64,000 nucleotides of DNA from Marinisporobacter balticus (lineage in GTDB: Bacteria > Bacillota > Clostridia > Peptostreptococcales > Thermotaleaceae): contig NZ_SLWV01000017.1 of assembly GCF_004345705.1 (NCBI RefSeq), positions 1-64,000 of the forward strand, given 5' to 3'. The notes below the pieces were generated by a model. That model did no database searches. It was not told the DNA's origin and was given only the letters and a program-made list of their open reading frames with translations. Position numbers and translations under genes: made by a program. Each line of letters begins with the position of its first letter. Position 1 is the first letter of the stretch. Positions 52,440 through 60,579 of this stretch are shown in pieces.

Positions 52440-52676
52440 TTTTAGGTCTCTCCTTTTGTATACAGTATATATTGCACAAAATCCGTTTACTATTATATAC
52501 CTACATGCAAAAAGTTACAAAGAATTTTTGTTGGATTTATCCTTCCTTAATCATTTCCAAAAAGAAGACAACCCGCTCCATTCTTGAAACCGATAAATAC
52601 TAGTTCTTGTAATAACCATAAAAAATTCGTATTATATGATCACATATGCGCATGTCATCAATGAAATTTAAAAATC

Positions 52677-52710
52677 AAAAAATCTCAACTACGCTTAGTC
52701 GAGATTTTTT
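52677..52710 (-). terminator. Terminator of the pst operon
   Basis: AATCTC.ACTA pairs with TAGT.GAGATT with one internal mismatch; A/T tracts flank both sides. It abuts the pstB stop codon on the minus strand. Confidence 0.8.
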
Positions 52711-53458
52711 ATCCAAATATACCTTCTATATACTGTTTGGTTCTTTCATCCTGAGGATTTTCAAAAAGTTTTTTTGTCTCATCATATTCTATAATTTCTC
52801 CGTTCAATATAAACGCTGTATACTGAGCAATTCTTTTTGCTTGCGCAAGATTATGGGTTACAATAACGATGGTATATTGATGTGATAATTTTTTTAACAT
52901 TTCTTCTATATTTGCAGTATTTTTCACATCTAAAGCCGAACACGGTTCATCTAATAATAATATTTCAGGTTCCACCGTTAATGCTCTAGCAATACAAAGC
53001 CGTTGCTGCTGTCCTCCTGAAAGCTTTGTTGCCTGCATCTTCATATTATTTTTCACTTCATCATAAAGACCCGCGATGATTAATTTTTGTTTTACAATAT
53101 TCCCTAGTTTTTCTTTATCTTTTATGCCATAATAAATGGGTGCATAGATCATATTATCATAAATGGATAAGGGAAAAGGCATAGGATTTTGAAAAACCAT
53201 ACCTATTTTTTCTCGGACGATTTCTTTTTCCATACCATTTATGTTTTTCCCATGCAATAAAATTTCGCCGTCAATTGTCGCATTTTTTTCTTCATGCACC
53301 ATTTTATTTAAGCTTTTAATAAAAGTAGATTTTCCACATCCTGAAGGCCCTATAATCGCTGTAATTTTATTTTCTTTAATTTTTATATTGATTTTATCAA
53401 GAATTTTCTTCTGATCAAAATATATTGATAAATCTTTCGTCTCAATGATATGATCCAT
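52709..53458 (-). CDS. pstB: Phosphate ABC transporter ATP-binding protein
   Basis: The 249-residue ABC ATPase has Walker A GPSGCGKST (about 37-45), a Q-loop in GMVFQNPMPFPLS (the NPMPFP segment is typical of PstB), the signature LSGGQQQR (near 144), Walker B ILLLDEPCSALD and the H-loop in IVIVTHNLAQA. It energises high-affinity phosphate uptake. The ATG at 53458 follows AAGGTGG and lies 1 nt after pstA ends, so translation is coupled. It is the last gene of pstSCAB. No phoU follows. Confidence 0.96.
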   Translation of the reverse strand: MDHIIETKDLSIYFDQKKILDKINIKIKENKITAIIGPSGCGKSTFIKSLNKMVHEEKNATIDGEILLHGKNINGMEKEIVREKIGMVFQNPMPFPLSIYDNMIYAPIYYGIKDKEKLGNIVKQKLIIAGLYDEVKNNMKMQATKLSGGQQQRLCIARALTVEPEILLLDEPCSALDVKNTANIEEMLKKLSHQYTIVIVTHNLAQAKRIAQYTAFILNGEIIEYDETKKLFENPQDERTKQYIEGIFG

Positions 53459-53459
53459 T

Positions 53460-54293
53460 CTATTCCACCTTCCTAAACAAACCTATAAATATACTAAAGC
53501 TATTCAAAACTAAAAGTAATACTAATAATACCGCAGCTGTTTTATAGGCATTTTCTATGGATATACCTTCCCCGATTAATATATACAAATGATACGGAAG
53601 TGCCATTGCTGGAGAGAATATACCTTTAGGCTCAGGCGCGTAAAGTACACCCCCTGTAAATATAATAGGTGCTACAGCCCCCATTGCAAATCCTCCCGCC
53701 AAAGCTATAGCCGAAATGATTTCTCCAAAACATATAGGCAGTATAATTTTAAAAAAAGTATATGCTTTTGAAATCCCTAAAGCATAAGAAGCATAAATTA
53801 GCTCTTTACTAATTTCTTGGAAAGCTTTTTCAACCTTTACTTCTATAAATGGAAATATCATAATGCCTAAAACCATTCCTCCTGACAATAATGAAATGCC
53901 AAAATTCAAATGAACAACTAAAAAAGTATATCCAAATAGCCCTAGAACAATAGAAGGAATCCCTGCTGTAGATTGAATGACCATATGAATACCTCCATAT
54001 ATTCTCTTATTTGTGCAGTAAAAGTTAAGATATATGGCTGTAGCAATGGCAATCATTCCTGCAAAAAAACAAGCGATTGAAGTAAAATATATACTTCCTA
54101 TTATAGCAGGAAATATGCCCCCATCCGTTCCAAGGGGAAAACCCTTTGGCATATCCATCAAAAAATCAATACTTAATCCTTCTTTCCCTTTAGAAAAAAT
54201 ATAGATGTTCATATATAAAACGAGAAATATCAATATGCTCCCACTTAAAATGCTCCATAGCTTTATTCCTAGATGTTTATTAGTTCTTTTCAT
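53460..54293 (-). CDS. pstA: Phosphate ABC transporter permease PstA
   Basis: The 277-residue permease has six membrane helices. The ABC permease signature ELIYASYALGISKAYTFFKIILP (about 164-186) is the EAA loop that docks with PstB, and AIALAGGFAMGAVAPIIFTGG follows, as in PstA. The ATG at 54293 follows GGAAGTG and is 14 nt downstream of pstC. Together with PstC it forms the membrane channel. Confidence 0.94.
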   Translation of the reverse strand: MKRTNKHLGIKLWSILSGSILIFLVLYMNIYIFSKGKEGLSIDFLMDMPKGFPLGTDGGIFPAIIGSIYFTSIACFFAGMIAIATAIYLNFYCTNKRIYGGIHMVIQSTAGIPSIVLGLFGYTFLVVHLNFGISLLSGGMVLGIMIFPFIEVKVEKAFQEISKELIYASYALGISKAYTFFKIILPICFGEIISAIALAGGFAMGAVAPIIFTGGVLYAPEPKGIFSPAMALPYHLYILIGEGISIENAYKTAAVLLVLLLVLNSFSIFIGLFRKVE

Positions 54294-54307
54294 TCAGCGT
54301 TCACTTC

Positions 54308-55171
54308 CTAGTAATCTATATTTTTCTTAATATAATAAAAAAGCATATTGACTACGAAAAGGATCCCCATTAACACAAGTCCAGCAGCAAATAACGCATG
54401 ATAATGCAGACTATCTACTTGGGCCCCCCCCATTTCTAACGCAATAAGTGCTGGTATGGTTTGTGTTTTCCCCAAAAGTTTTGGAAAAATAGGGCTGTTT
54501 CCAATCACCATCATCACAGCCATCGTTTCCCCCATTGCTCTTGCAAGCGCTAAAATGATGCCAGCAAGAATACTTTTCTTAGAAGCAGGTAATATAAGAT
54601 AGCGGATCATATGCCACTTAGAAATGCCTAATCCATCGGATGCCATTTTATACCTTTTTGCAATTTTTATCATGGATTCATCACAGGTAGAAATAATGTA
54701 TGGGAGGACCATAATAGCAAGTAATATCCCCCCTACTAAGACAGATTCTCCAGAAGAAAAATCAAAATGAATTTCGAAAAATTTCACAAGAACCAACAAC
54801 CCAATCAACCCATAAATAACAGAAGGAATCCCTGCCAAAAGATCAATAGATGGCTTTATCATCTTTCTCATTTTTTCATTTACAACACTTGTTAAAAAGA
54901 TTGCTGCCCCTACACCAATGGGAAGTGCTATGGTCATTGCTACAAAAGACACATACAGTGTTCCTAAAATCATTGGAAAAATAGATATATTCGGAGGATT
55001 TCTAACAGGGTTCCATTTATCTCCAAATATAAAATCTAACAAAGAGATCTCGTCAAAAATAACAACACTTTCTTTTATAAGAAATATGATAATACAAATT
55101 AAAATCATCACAGAAAAAAAAGTAATTCCTTTTATACTATTAGAAAATATTTTTTCGAATTTTTTATGCAC
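54308..55171 (-). CDS. pstC: Phosphate ABC transporter permease PstC
   Basis: The 287-residue permease has six membrane helices. LDFIFGDKWNPVRNPPNISIFPMILGTLYVS (about 41-72) is typical of PstC. The permease EAA loop KMASDGLGISKWHMIRYLILPASK (about 182-205) and ARAMGETMAVMMVIGN are present. The start is GTG at 55171 with AAGGAAG about 7 nt upstream. A 12-bp hairpin separates it from pstS and probably reduces read-through, so that the binding protein is made in excess. Confidence 0.94.
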   Translation of the reverse strand: MHKKFEKIFSNSIKGITFFSVMILICIIIFLIKESVVIFDEISLLDFIFGDKWNPVRNPPNISIFPMILGTLYVSFVAMTIALPIGVGAAIFLTSVVNEKMRKMIKPSIDLLAGIPSVIYGLIGLLVLVKFFEIHFDFSSGESVLVGGILLAIMVLPYIISTCDESMIKIAKRYKMASDGLGISKWHMIRYLILPASKKSILAGIILALARAMGETMAVMMVIGNSPIFPKLLGKTQTIPALIALEMGGAQVDSLHYHALFAAGLVLMGILFVVNMLFYYIKKNIDY

Positions 55172-55212
55172 TTTTTCACTTCCTTAAAAACATATAGGAA
55201 TAAATCCCATAA

Positions 55213-55246
55213 ATAAAATTCAGAAGGAATCCCCTCTGAATTTTAT
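55213..55246 (-). terminator. Attenuating hairpin between pstS and pstC
   Basis: ATAAAATTCAGA (55213-55224) pairs with 55235-55246, with added AGG/CCT pairs, followed on the minus strand by a T-rich tract interrupted by A. It is a probable partial terminator within pstSCAB. Confidence 0.62.
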
Positions 55247-55251
55247 GCAAG

Positions 55252-56166
55252 TTATTTTGCAGGAACAAATCCCATTCTCTCGATTGTCTTCATGCCTTCT
55301 TCTGAAAGAAGTTCATTGATAAAAGTTTCTTCTTGTGGTAATAGCGTACCCTTTTTCACTACTAAAAGAGGACGAGAGATTTTGTAATCACCACTTATAA
55401 TATTTTCTTTTGTGGGTGCAACACCATCTACATCTAATGGGATGATCTTTCCACCATTTTGATTTACCAATCCATAAGATGCATAACCAATGGCATTTTT
55501 ATTTTCTATAATCTTTGTAACCAATGCACCCATTGAAGGTGCTTGAATCGCATCTGCTTTCACCTGAGCATCTCCCATAACCTTTTTTTGGAATACCCCA
55601 TGAGCACCGCCACCTAAATCCCTTGTAACAACAACAATCTCTTCATGGGCTAAAGAAGTTTCTACTTGATCCCAGTATTTATATTCCCCTGAAAAAATCT
55701 TTTGGATTTCTTCTGTTGATAAATTCTTTTTCAATTTATATATTTGATTTTTAGGGTTTACAGAAACAGTCAATGCATCTACTCCTAATTTAAATTCTTG
55801 ATATCCTTCGATTTTTCCTTTTTCTTCATCAGAAACACTTCTTGAAACCATTCCAAAATCGCTACTTCCATCAATAACTGATTTTACTCCTGCTGAAGAA
55901 CCTCCTGCAGAAACAAAAATATCTAAACTTTTATTTGGAAAATCTTTATTAACCTTGTCCCAAGTTTCATACTCTTCAATAAACTCTGTAGAAATTTTTG
56001 ATAGTACAGGTGCCAACGTAGACGAACCCTTAAATAATATTTGTGATTTGAATACATCTTCAGTACTCTCAGCTGCTTGATCACGATTTACTTCATTCCC
56101 ACATCCAGTTAATATCAAACTGAAAAGCAAAGTGGTAATCATCAAAAAACGAATTATTTTTTTCAT
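55252..56166 (-). CDS. pstS: Phosphate-binding lipoprotein PstS
   Basis: The 304-residue substrate-binding protein has a lipoprotein signal (lipobox LTGC, Cys near residue 22) and PstS phosphate-ligand loops: FKGSSTLAPVLSKISTEF (about 50), SAGGSSAGVKSVIDGSSDFGMVSR (about 88-112) and VTRDLGGGAHGVFQ (about 175). The ATG at 56166 follows AAGGAG by about 9 nt; an upstream in-frame ATG (56205) is rejected because it would disrupt the signal peptide. It captures phosphate outside the membrane for PstCAB. A sigma-A promoter lies 40-70 nt upstream. No clear Pho-box direct repeats were recognised. Confidence 0.95.
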   Translation of the reverse strand: MKKIIRFLMITTLLFSLILTGCGNEVNRDQAAESTEDVFKSQILFKGSSTLAPVLSKISTEFIEEYETWDKVNKDFPNKSLDIFVSAGGSSAGVKSVIDGSSDFGMVSRSVSDEEKGKIEGYQEFKLGVDALTVSVNPKNQIYKLKKNLSTEEIQKIFSGEYKYWDQVETSLAHEEIVVVTRDLGGGAHGVFQKKVMGDAQVKADAIQAPSMGALVTKIIENKNAIGYASYGLVNQNGGKIIPLDVDGVAPTKENIISGDYKISRPLLVVKKGTLLPQEETFINELLSEEGMKTIERMGFVPAK

Positions 56167-56208
56167 TTTTATATCTCCTTTTCCATCGTTTATAATGTTT
56201 CTCATAAA

Positions 56209-56236
56209 AGTATATCATAAATAGAAGTTAATACAA
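56209..56236 (-). promoter_or_regulatory. Sigma-A promoter of pstSCAB
   Basis: On the minus strand TTGTAT (56231-56236) and TATACT (56209-56214) are separated by 16 bp, about 43 nt before the pstS start. Confidence 0.6.
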
Positions 56237-56339
56237 CGGTTGGTTTATTCCATATAAAACCATTTTATATTTATTTTTCCTCTATTTATTCTGGTTTAAA
56301 ATATATTCATCATTAAATGAACAAGCCAAATGCTATCAT

Positions 56340-57503
56340 TCATTTTTTTGTTATTTCTTGCATACATTGATCAATACGATCTATTGTATAATCTACTTCC
56401 TCCATTGTATTCAAATGCCCAAAGCTAAACCTTACTGTTCCATGTGGGAATGTTTTTAGTGTTTTATGGGCTGAAGGTGCACAATGGAGTCCACATCTTG
56501 TCATAATCCCAAATTCTTTGTATAGTCTATAAGCAATCTCAGCATTATCATATCCTTTAAAATCTATAGAGGCTACGCCGGTTCTTCCAATTATGTCTGT
56601 CTTTCCTATCAATTTAACATCTGATATATTTTGTACTTGCTCTAAAAACTTCTCTAGTAAAAATAGTTCCTTTTCTCTTATTGCATCTACGTTTGTATCT
56701 AATAGATATTTTAAGGCTGCATGTAGTCCATAAATACCAGGAATATTTAATGTTCCTGCTTCAAATTTATCAGGCATATATTCTGGCTGATGCTCATATT
56801 CAGATAAACTTCCTGTGCCACCTTCTATGAAAGATGTCATCTTTTCAACTAGTTTATCATGCACCATAAATCCACCCATTCCTTGAGGACCTAAAAGCCC
56901 TTTGTGTCCTGTAAAAGCAATAGCATCTGCACCTAATTTTCTATAATCAATCTCTAAAAACCCTGCTGTTTGTGCCGTATCTACAATAAAGAAAATGTCC
57001 TGTTCTTTACAAACCTTTCCCACTTCTTCAAGCGGTAGTATCGTACCACATACATTAGACGCATGTGTCATAATTAACACCTTTGTATTCTTTTTGATAT
57101 GTTTTTTTATATCTTCAGGATTTAATTCTCCAAATTGGTTGCAAGGTACACTAGAAAATGTGATGCCTTTTTCTAATAAAGCATGTAGGGGTCTCATAAC
57201 CGCATTATGTTCCATAGAGGATACAATCACATGATCCCCTTTTCTTAAAATCCCTTTTATGAGTACATTCAAGCTTTCTGTGATATTTTTTGTGAAAACT
57301 ACATTTTCTGGCTTATCAAAATGAAATAATTCACAAAGTAATTCACGGGTTTCAAATACAACATTTTCTGCTTCAAAAGAACTTTCATACGCCCCTCTAT
57401 TAATATTGCACCCAATATTTTTTAAATACTTGCTCATGCTTTCAGCAACCCCTGGTGCCTTTGGATACGATGTTGCTCCATGATCTAGATATATATTCTG
57501 CAT
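56340..57503 (-). CDS. Cysteine desulfurase-family PLP enzyme (class V aminotransferase fold)
   Basis: The 387-residue NifS/SufS-like enzyme has the opening YLDHGATSYPKAPGV, PLP contacts in THASNVCGTILPLEEV and VDTAQTAGFLEIDY, the Schiff-base lysine in AFTGHKGLLGPQG (near 204), and a C-terminal catalytic cysteine in TRCGLHCAPSAHKTL (near 346). It belongs to the small-desulfurase group often found next to selenium and sulfur-carrier genes. It would release sulfur from cysteine, or selenium from selenocysteine. The ATG at 57503 follows AGGAGG. It is divergent from yedE-tusA-DUF3343, which supports a donor role for that set. Confidence 0.9.
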   Translation of the reverse strand: MQNIYLDHGATSYPKAPGVAESMSKYLKNIGCNINRGAYESSFEAENVVFETRELLCELFHFDKPENVVFTKNITESLNVLIKGILRKGDHVIVSSMEHNAVMRPLHALLEKGITFSSVPCNQFGELNPEDIKKHIKKNTKVLIMTHASNVCGTILPLEEVGKVCKEQDIFFIVDTAQTAGFLEIDYRKLGADAIAFTGHKGLLGPQGMGGFMVHDKLVEKMTSFIEGGTGSLSEYEHQPEYMPDKFEAGTLNIPGIYGLHAALKYLLDTNVDAIREKELFLLEKFLEQVQNISDVKLIGKTDIIGRTGVASIDFKGYDNAEIAYRLYKEFGIMTRCGLHCAPSAHKTLKTFPHGTVRFSFGHLNTMEEVDYTIDRIDQCMQEITKK

Positions 57504-57554
57504 CTCTACTCCTCCTATTAAGAAAAAATCAATTCGCACAACAATTTAACCTTC

Positions 57555-57584
57555 ATATTATCATAATTTTAAATATGTATACAA
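57555..57584 (-). promoter_or_regulatory. Sigma-A-like promoter of the desulfurase gene
   Basis: On the minus strand TTGTAT (57579-57584) and TAATAT (57555-57560) have an 18-bp spacer, about 50 nt upstream of the start. Confidence 0.45.
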
Positions 57585-57701
57585 TAATAATAGAATTTTT
57601 CTATATGTTCCCCATCTTGTATAATAAATATCTATTTAACATTTACTGTTTCAATTGTTACTATTAAATTGGACTAATTCTTATATAGGAGGAATTTAAA
57701 A

Positions 57702-58787
57702 ATGGAAGAAAAGAAAGGAATTATTTTTACAGGTGCCATTGTTGGAATCATCGCTGTATTATTAGTAAAATTCGGCAATCCTGCAAATATGGGCTTTTGC
57801 ATCGCATGTTTTATTAGAGATATTGCAGGGGGATTAGGGCTGCATAGAGCTGCCGTTGTTCAATACTTAAGACCAGAAATTATGGGATTGGTTTTAGGTG
57901 CTTTCATCATGGCTATTGGAAAAAAAGAATTTCATGTACGTGGAGGATCTTCTCCGTTCATTCGCTTCACCCTTGGCGTTGTTGTAATGATTGGCGCTTT
58001 AATGTTTTTAGGCTGTCCACTTAGAATGATTTTAAGACTTGGTGGCGGAGATTTAAATGCACTTGTTGGAATCATAGGCTTTGTCGCTGGCATTGGTTTA
58101 GGTATTTTCTTCTTAAATAAAGGCTTCAGCTTAAAGAGAAGTTATAAGTTACCAAAATCTGAAGGATTTGCTTTCCCACTATTAAATGTAGGCTTAATTG
58201 CTTTATTAATCAGTGCACCAGCCTTTATCTTCTTTAGTGAAAAAGGTCCTGGCAAAATGTATGCACCTATTTTTATAGCATTAGCAGCAGGACTTATCGT
58301 AGGGATTCTTGCACAAAAAACAAGACTTTGTATGGTAGGTGGTATAAGAGATCTGATTCTTTTTAAGGATACTTATCTTATTTCAGGTTTTATTGCCATC
58401 TTTGTATTTGCGCTAATCGGAAACTTTGCACTTGGCTACTTCAAAATGGGATTTTTAGAACAACCTGTTGCCCACGCTGATGGACTTTGGAATTTCTTAG
58501 GCATGGCTTTATGTGGATGGGCTTCCGTACTTCTTGGTGGATGTCCTATGAGACAACTGATTCTATCAGGAGAAGGAAATACAGATTCTGTAATAACAGT
58601 TATGGGCATGCTTGTTGGGGCTGCAATTTGCCACAACTTTGCGCTAGCATCAAGTCCTAAAGGCCCTACACCAAATGGACAAATCGCTGTAATCCTTTGC
58701 TTCATCATCGTTGGATTCATAGGGTATTTCAATTCCGAAATGAGCAGTACAAATAAACAAGTAGAAGGAGATGTTAAAATTGGATAA
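57702..58787 (+). CDS. yedE: YedE-family membrane protein, selenium/thiosulfate-transport type
   Basis: The 361-residue membrane protein has about ten helices of the YedE/YeeE family. Conserved cysteines lie in MGFCIACFIRDIAGGLGLH (about 29-47), FLGCPLRMILRLGGGDLNAL (about 106-125), TRLCMVGGIRDLILF (about 209) and VLLGGCPMRQLILSGEGNTD (about 280-300), arranged as two repeats; such cysteines line the translocation path in related thiosulfate channels. With the TusA-like and DUF3343 genes directly downstream it matches the selenium-metabolism YedE group. The substrate here (selenium or sulfur species) is inferred from context. The ATG at 57702 follows TAGGAGG. Confidence 0.9.
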   Translation: MEEKKGIIFTGAIVGIIAVLLVKFGNPANMGFCIACFIRDIAGGLGLHRAAVVQYLRPEIMGLVLGAFIMAIGKKEFHVRGGSSPFIRFTLGVVVMIGALMFLGCPLRMILRLGGGDLNALVGIIGFVAGIGLGIFFLNKGFSLKRSYKLPKSEGFAFPLLNVGLIALLISAPAFIFFSEKGPGKMYAPIFIALAAGLIVGILAQKTRLCMVGGIRDLILFKDTYLISGFIAIFVFALIGNFALGYFKMGFLEQPVAHADGLWNFLGMALCGWASVLLGGCPMRQLILSGEGNTDSVITVMGMLVGAAICHNFALASSPKGPTPNGQIAVILCFIIVGFIGYFNSEMSSTNKQVEGDVKIG

Positions 58788-58986
58788 AATTGATACAAGG
58801 GGTATGTCTTGCCCACAACCTGTACTTATGACAAAGAATGGTATTGCATCAAATCCAAAAAATATCGACATCCTCGTAGATAACAATACTGCTAAAAATA
58901 ATGTTGTAAGATTTTTAAAAAATGCTGGGTATGCATTTGAAATAGAAGAGATCAATGAAGATTATCTCATTTGTGCAAGGAAATAA
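58780..58986 (+). CDS. TusA-domain sulfur/selenium carrier (YedF N-terminal type, single domain)
   Basis: The 68-residue protein has the TusA/SirA fold with the active cysteine in DTRGMSCPQPVLMTKNG (Cys near residue 10). Most selenium-linked YedF proteins are about 200 residues, with a DsrE-like second domain; here only the TusA domain is present. The start is placed at a TTG (58780) because AAGGAG is 9 nt upstream; the ATG at 58771 touches that signal. Either start overlaps the end of yedE, so translation is coupled. It probably receives sulfur or selenium from the desulfurase on the divergent strand. Confidence 0.87.
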   Translation: MDKIDTRGMSCPQPVLMTKNGIASNPKNIDILVDNNTAKNNVVRFLKNAGYAFEIEEINEDYLICARK

Positions 58987-58987
58987 T

Positions 58988-59227
58988 ATGACAGCATATA
59001 TGGCAATATTTTTTACCCATTCAGGTGCTATTAAATTTGACAGAAATGCAAAGAGAAAAAATATTTCTTGTGAGCTTATGCCTGTTCCACGGAAATTGAG
59101 TTCAAATTGTGGCATCGGTGCAAAATTTTTCTATGATGGAAATTTTGAAGATCTTATTGATGAAGAAATTGAAAAGATTTTTAAAATAAACGAACAAGAG
59201 CATATTTTAGTTTACGAAGAAGATTAA
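58988..59227 (+). CDS. DUF3343-family putative sulfur/selenium carrier
   Basis: The 79-residue protein has the DUF3343 pattern: a short N-terminal strand and helix (IFFTHSGAIKFDRNAKR), then the central CELMPVPRKLSSNCGIGAKF with the conserved PxPRxLSSxCG motif and cysteine. No reaction is established, but family members occur with YedF and YedE. The ATG at 58988 is directly behind AAGGAAATA and 1 nt past the upstream stop. A strong terminator follows. Confidence 0.88.
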   Translation: MTAYMAIFFTHSGAIKFDRNAKRKNISCELMPVPRKLSSNCGIGAKFFYDGNFEDLIDEEIEKIFKINEQEHILVYEED

Positions 59228-59251
59228 ATACTTATCCTGTGGATGAATCGT

Positions 59252-59283
59252 ATAAAATCCTGTGGTTTTCCACAGGATTTTAT
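59252..59283. terminator. Bidirectional terminator after the selenium/sulfur genes
   Basis: ATAAAATCCTGTGG (59252-59265) pairs perfectly with 59270-59283 around a TTTT loop, between two convergent genes. Confidence 0.9.
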
Positions 59284-59317
59284 ATTTATGTAGCTAAGTA
59301 TGCGCTATCATTGCTCC

Positions 59318-60466
59318 TTACATCATTTCAATAAATGCACTAATTCTTGTTTTAAGCTGTCCTAAATCATTTTGAGAATAATCTGTCTCAATATTCATAT
59401 ATGGAATTTTTTTATCTCCTTTTACAAACTCTCTTATGCTAAAAGACTCCACATTATAAGTATGACAGGCTTGCAATATAACATCGATCACACCATCTAC
59501 ATGATATTCCTCTATTAATGTAGATAATAAATCAATTCTATTTTCATTTGGACTGGTGCATGAACATGGTACTTTTAAATATTTTTCAGCGATTGCATCC
59601 ATAGGATCTTTCGTTTCATCTACAAGATCTTGCTTTTCTTTGATGCCACTACAATTTTCATAGCAGACAACAACGCCCTTTTCTTCTTCAATAATTTTTA
59701 TTATTTTCTCTACTGCGCCACCCATAGGACACCCTGTAATCAATATTCTTGGTCGATCTCCACTTACTCTTCTTTCTCCATTTTCATATGCTTCTTTTAT
59801 ACTTTTTTTCATTTCTTTTAATTCTTTTATAACACTCTCCTTATCAAATCCAAATTTAGTATGGTTAAATACTAATTGAAGTTCTTCTCCATATATGGCC
59901 GGAGGTGTTAATTTAGAAAGACTTGCAAAATCTTTTAATGCCTTTCTTTCTTCATTTCTTATTTTTATTTGTGCGCTTAACTTTTCTTCTGTAACGGTTA
60001 CACCAAATTCTTTCTCTAATCTTTCCTTGAGATAAACTACTTCTCTTTTCCACATCTCAAAGTCTTCTTTTCTTTCGATCGTCTGAGGAAGCTGCATAAT
60101 GTGCATTGGCTTAATTCTTCCTAAATACTCATACATTTTCTTCTTTCCGTCACATGTGGTTTCTCCTACAATTAAATCAGAGAAAGAAAAATATGGACAT
60201 TTATCTGTTATGGCAAATCCATAGCTAGATTTAATCAACGGACACAAATTCCTTGGAAGTACCTTTTCTGCATCTGGTATGGTAGATTCATTTGTACTAC
60301 AAAGAGTAGCTGGAATCCCTCCGGCAGCTGAAATAACTTCCCATGGGGTAAATACACAATACGTTCCAACGACTTTTATTCCTTTTTCCTTTGCATTCTT
60401 TATTTCAATTACACCGTTTTTGCTGTTTTCTCTTAAATTTTCAAAAATATCATCTACTTTGCTCAT
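59318..60466 (-). CDS. Double-cubane-cluster-type reductase (2-hydroxyacyl-CoA dehydratase HgdB/BcrC superfamily)
   Basis: The 382-residue protein has the HgdB/BcrC fold of two similar halves. Cysteines that can ligate clusters are found in VVGTYCVFTPWEVI (about 37), RNLCPLIKSSYGF (about 74), TTCDGKKKMYEYLG (about 104), TGCPMGG (about 244), CYENCSG (about 268), VPCSCTSP and ILQACHTYN (about 336). Its sequence fits the double-cubane-cluster protein group, single-chain proteins reported to reduce small molecules at low potential after activation by an ATP-dependent partner. No such activator (HgdC/BcrA type) is in the window. The ATG at 60466 follows AAAGGAG. Two methyltransferase-like genes lie directly upstream on the same strand. 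Confidence 0.87.
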   Translation of the reverse strand: MSKVDDIFENLRENSKNGVIEIKNAKEKGIKVVGTYCVFTPWEVISAAGGIPATLCSTNESTIPDAEKVLPRNLCPLIKSSYGFAITDKCPYFSFSDLIVGETTCDGKKKMYEYLGRIKPMHIMQLPQTIERKEDFEMWKREVVYLKERLEKEFGVTVTEEKLSAQIKIRNEERKALKDFASLSKLTPPAIYGEELQLVFNHTKFGFDKESVIKELKEMKKSIKEAYENGERRVSGDRPRILITGCPMGGAVEKIIKIIEEEKGVVVCYENCSGIKEKQDLVDETKDPMDAIAEKYLKVPCSCTSPNENRIDLLSTLIEEYHVDGVIDVILQACHTYNVESFSIREFVKGDKKIPYMNIETDYSQNDLGQLKTRISAFIEMM

Positions 60467-60541
60467 CTCTATACACTCCTTTTTTTCCTTTTAAAATGAC
60501 AATTTTCACATCATTTTATACACCTTATCAAATAAAATCAT

Positions 60542-60579
60542 GACAAAAGCTTTCAATTTTACAATTGAAAGCTTTTGTC
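60542..60579 (-). terminator. 17-bp hairpin at the end of the methyltransferase pair
   Basis: 60542-60558 pairs perfectly with 60563-60579 around TTAC, overlapping the last codons and the stop of the upstream gene. The T-tract on the minus strand is not continuous, so it may terminate partially or protect the mRNA end. Confidence 0.55.
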
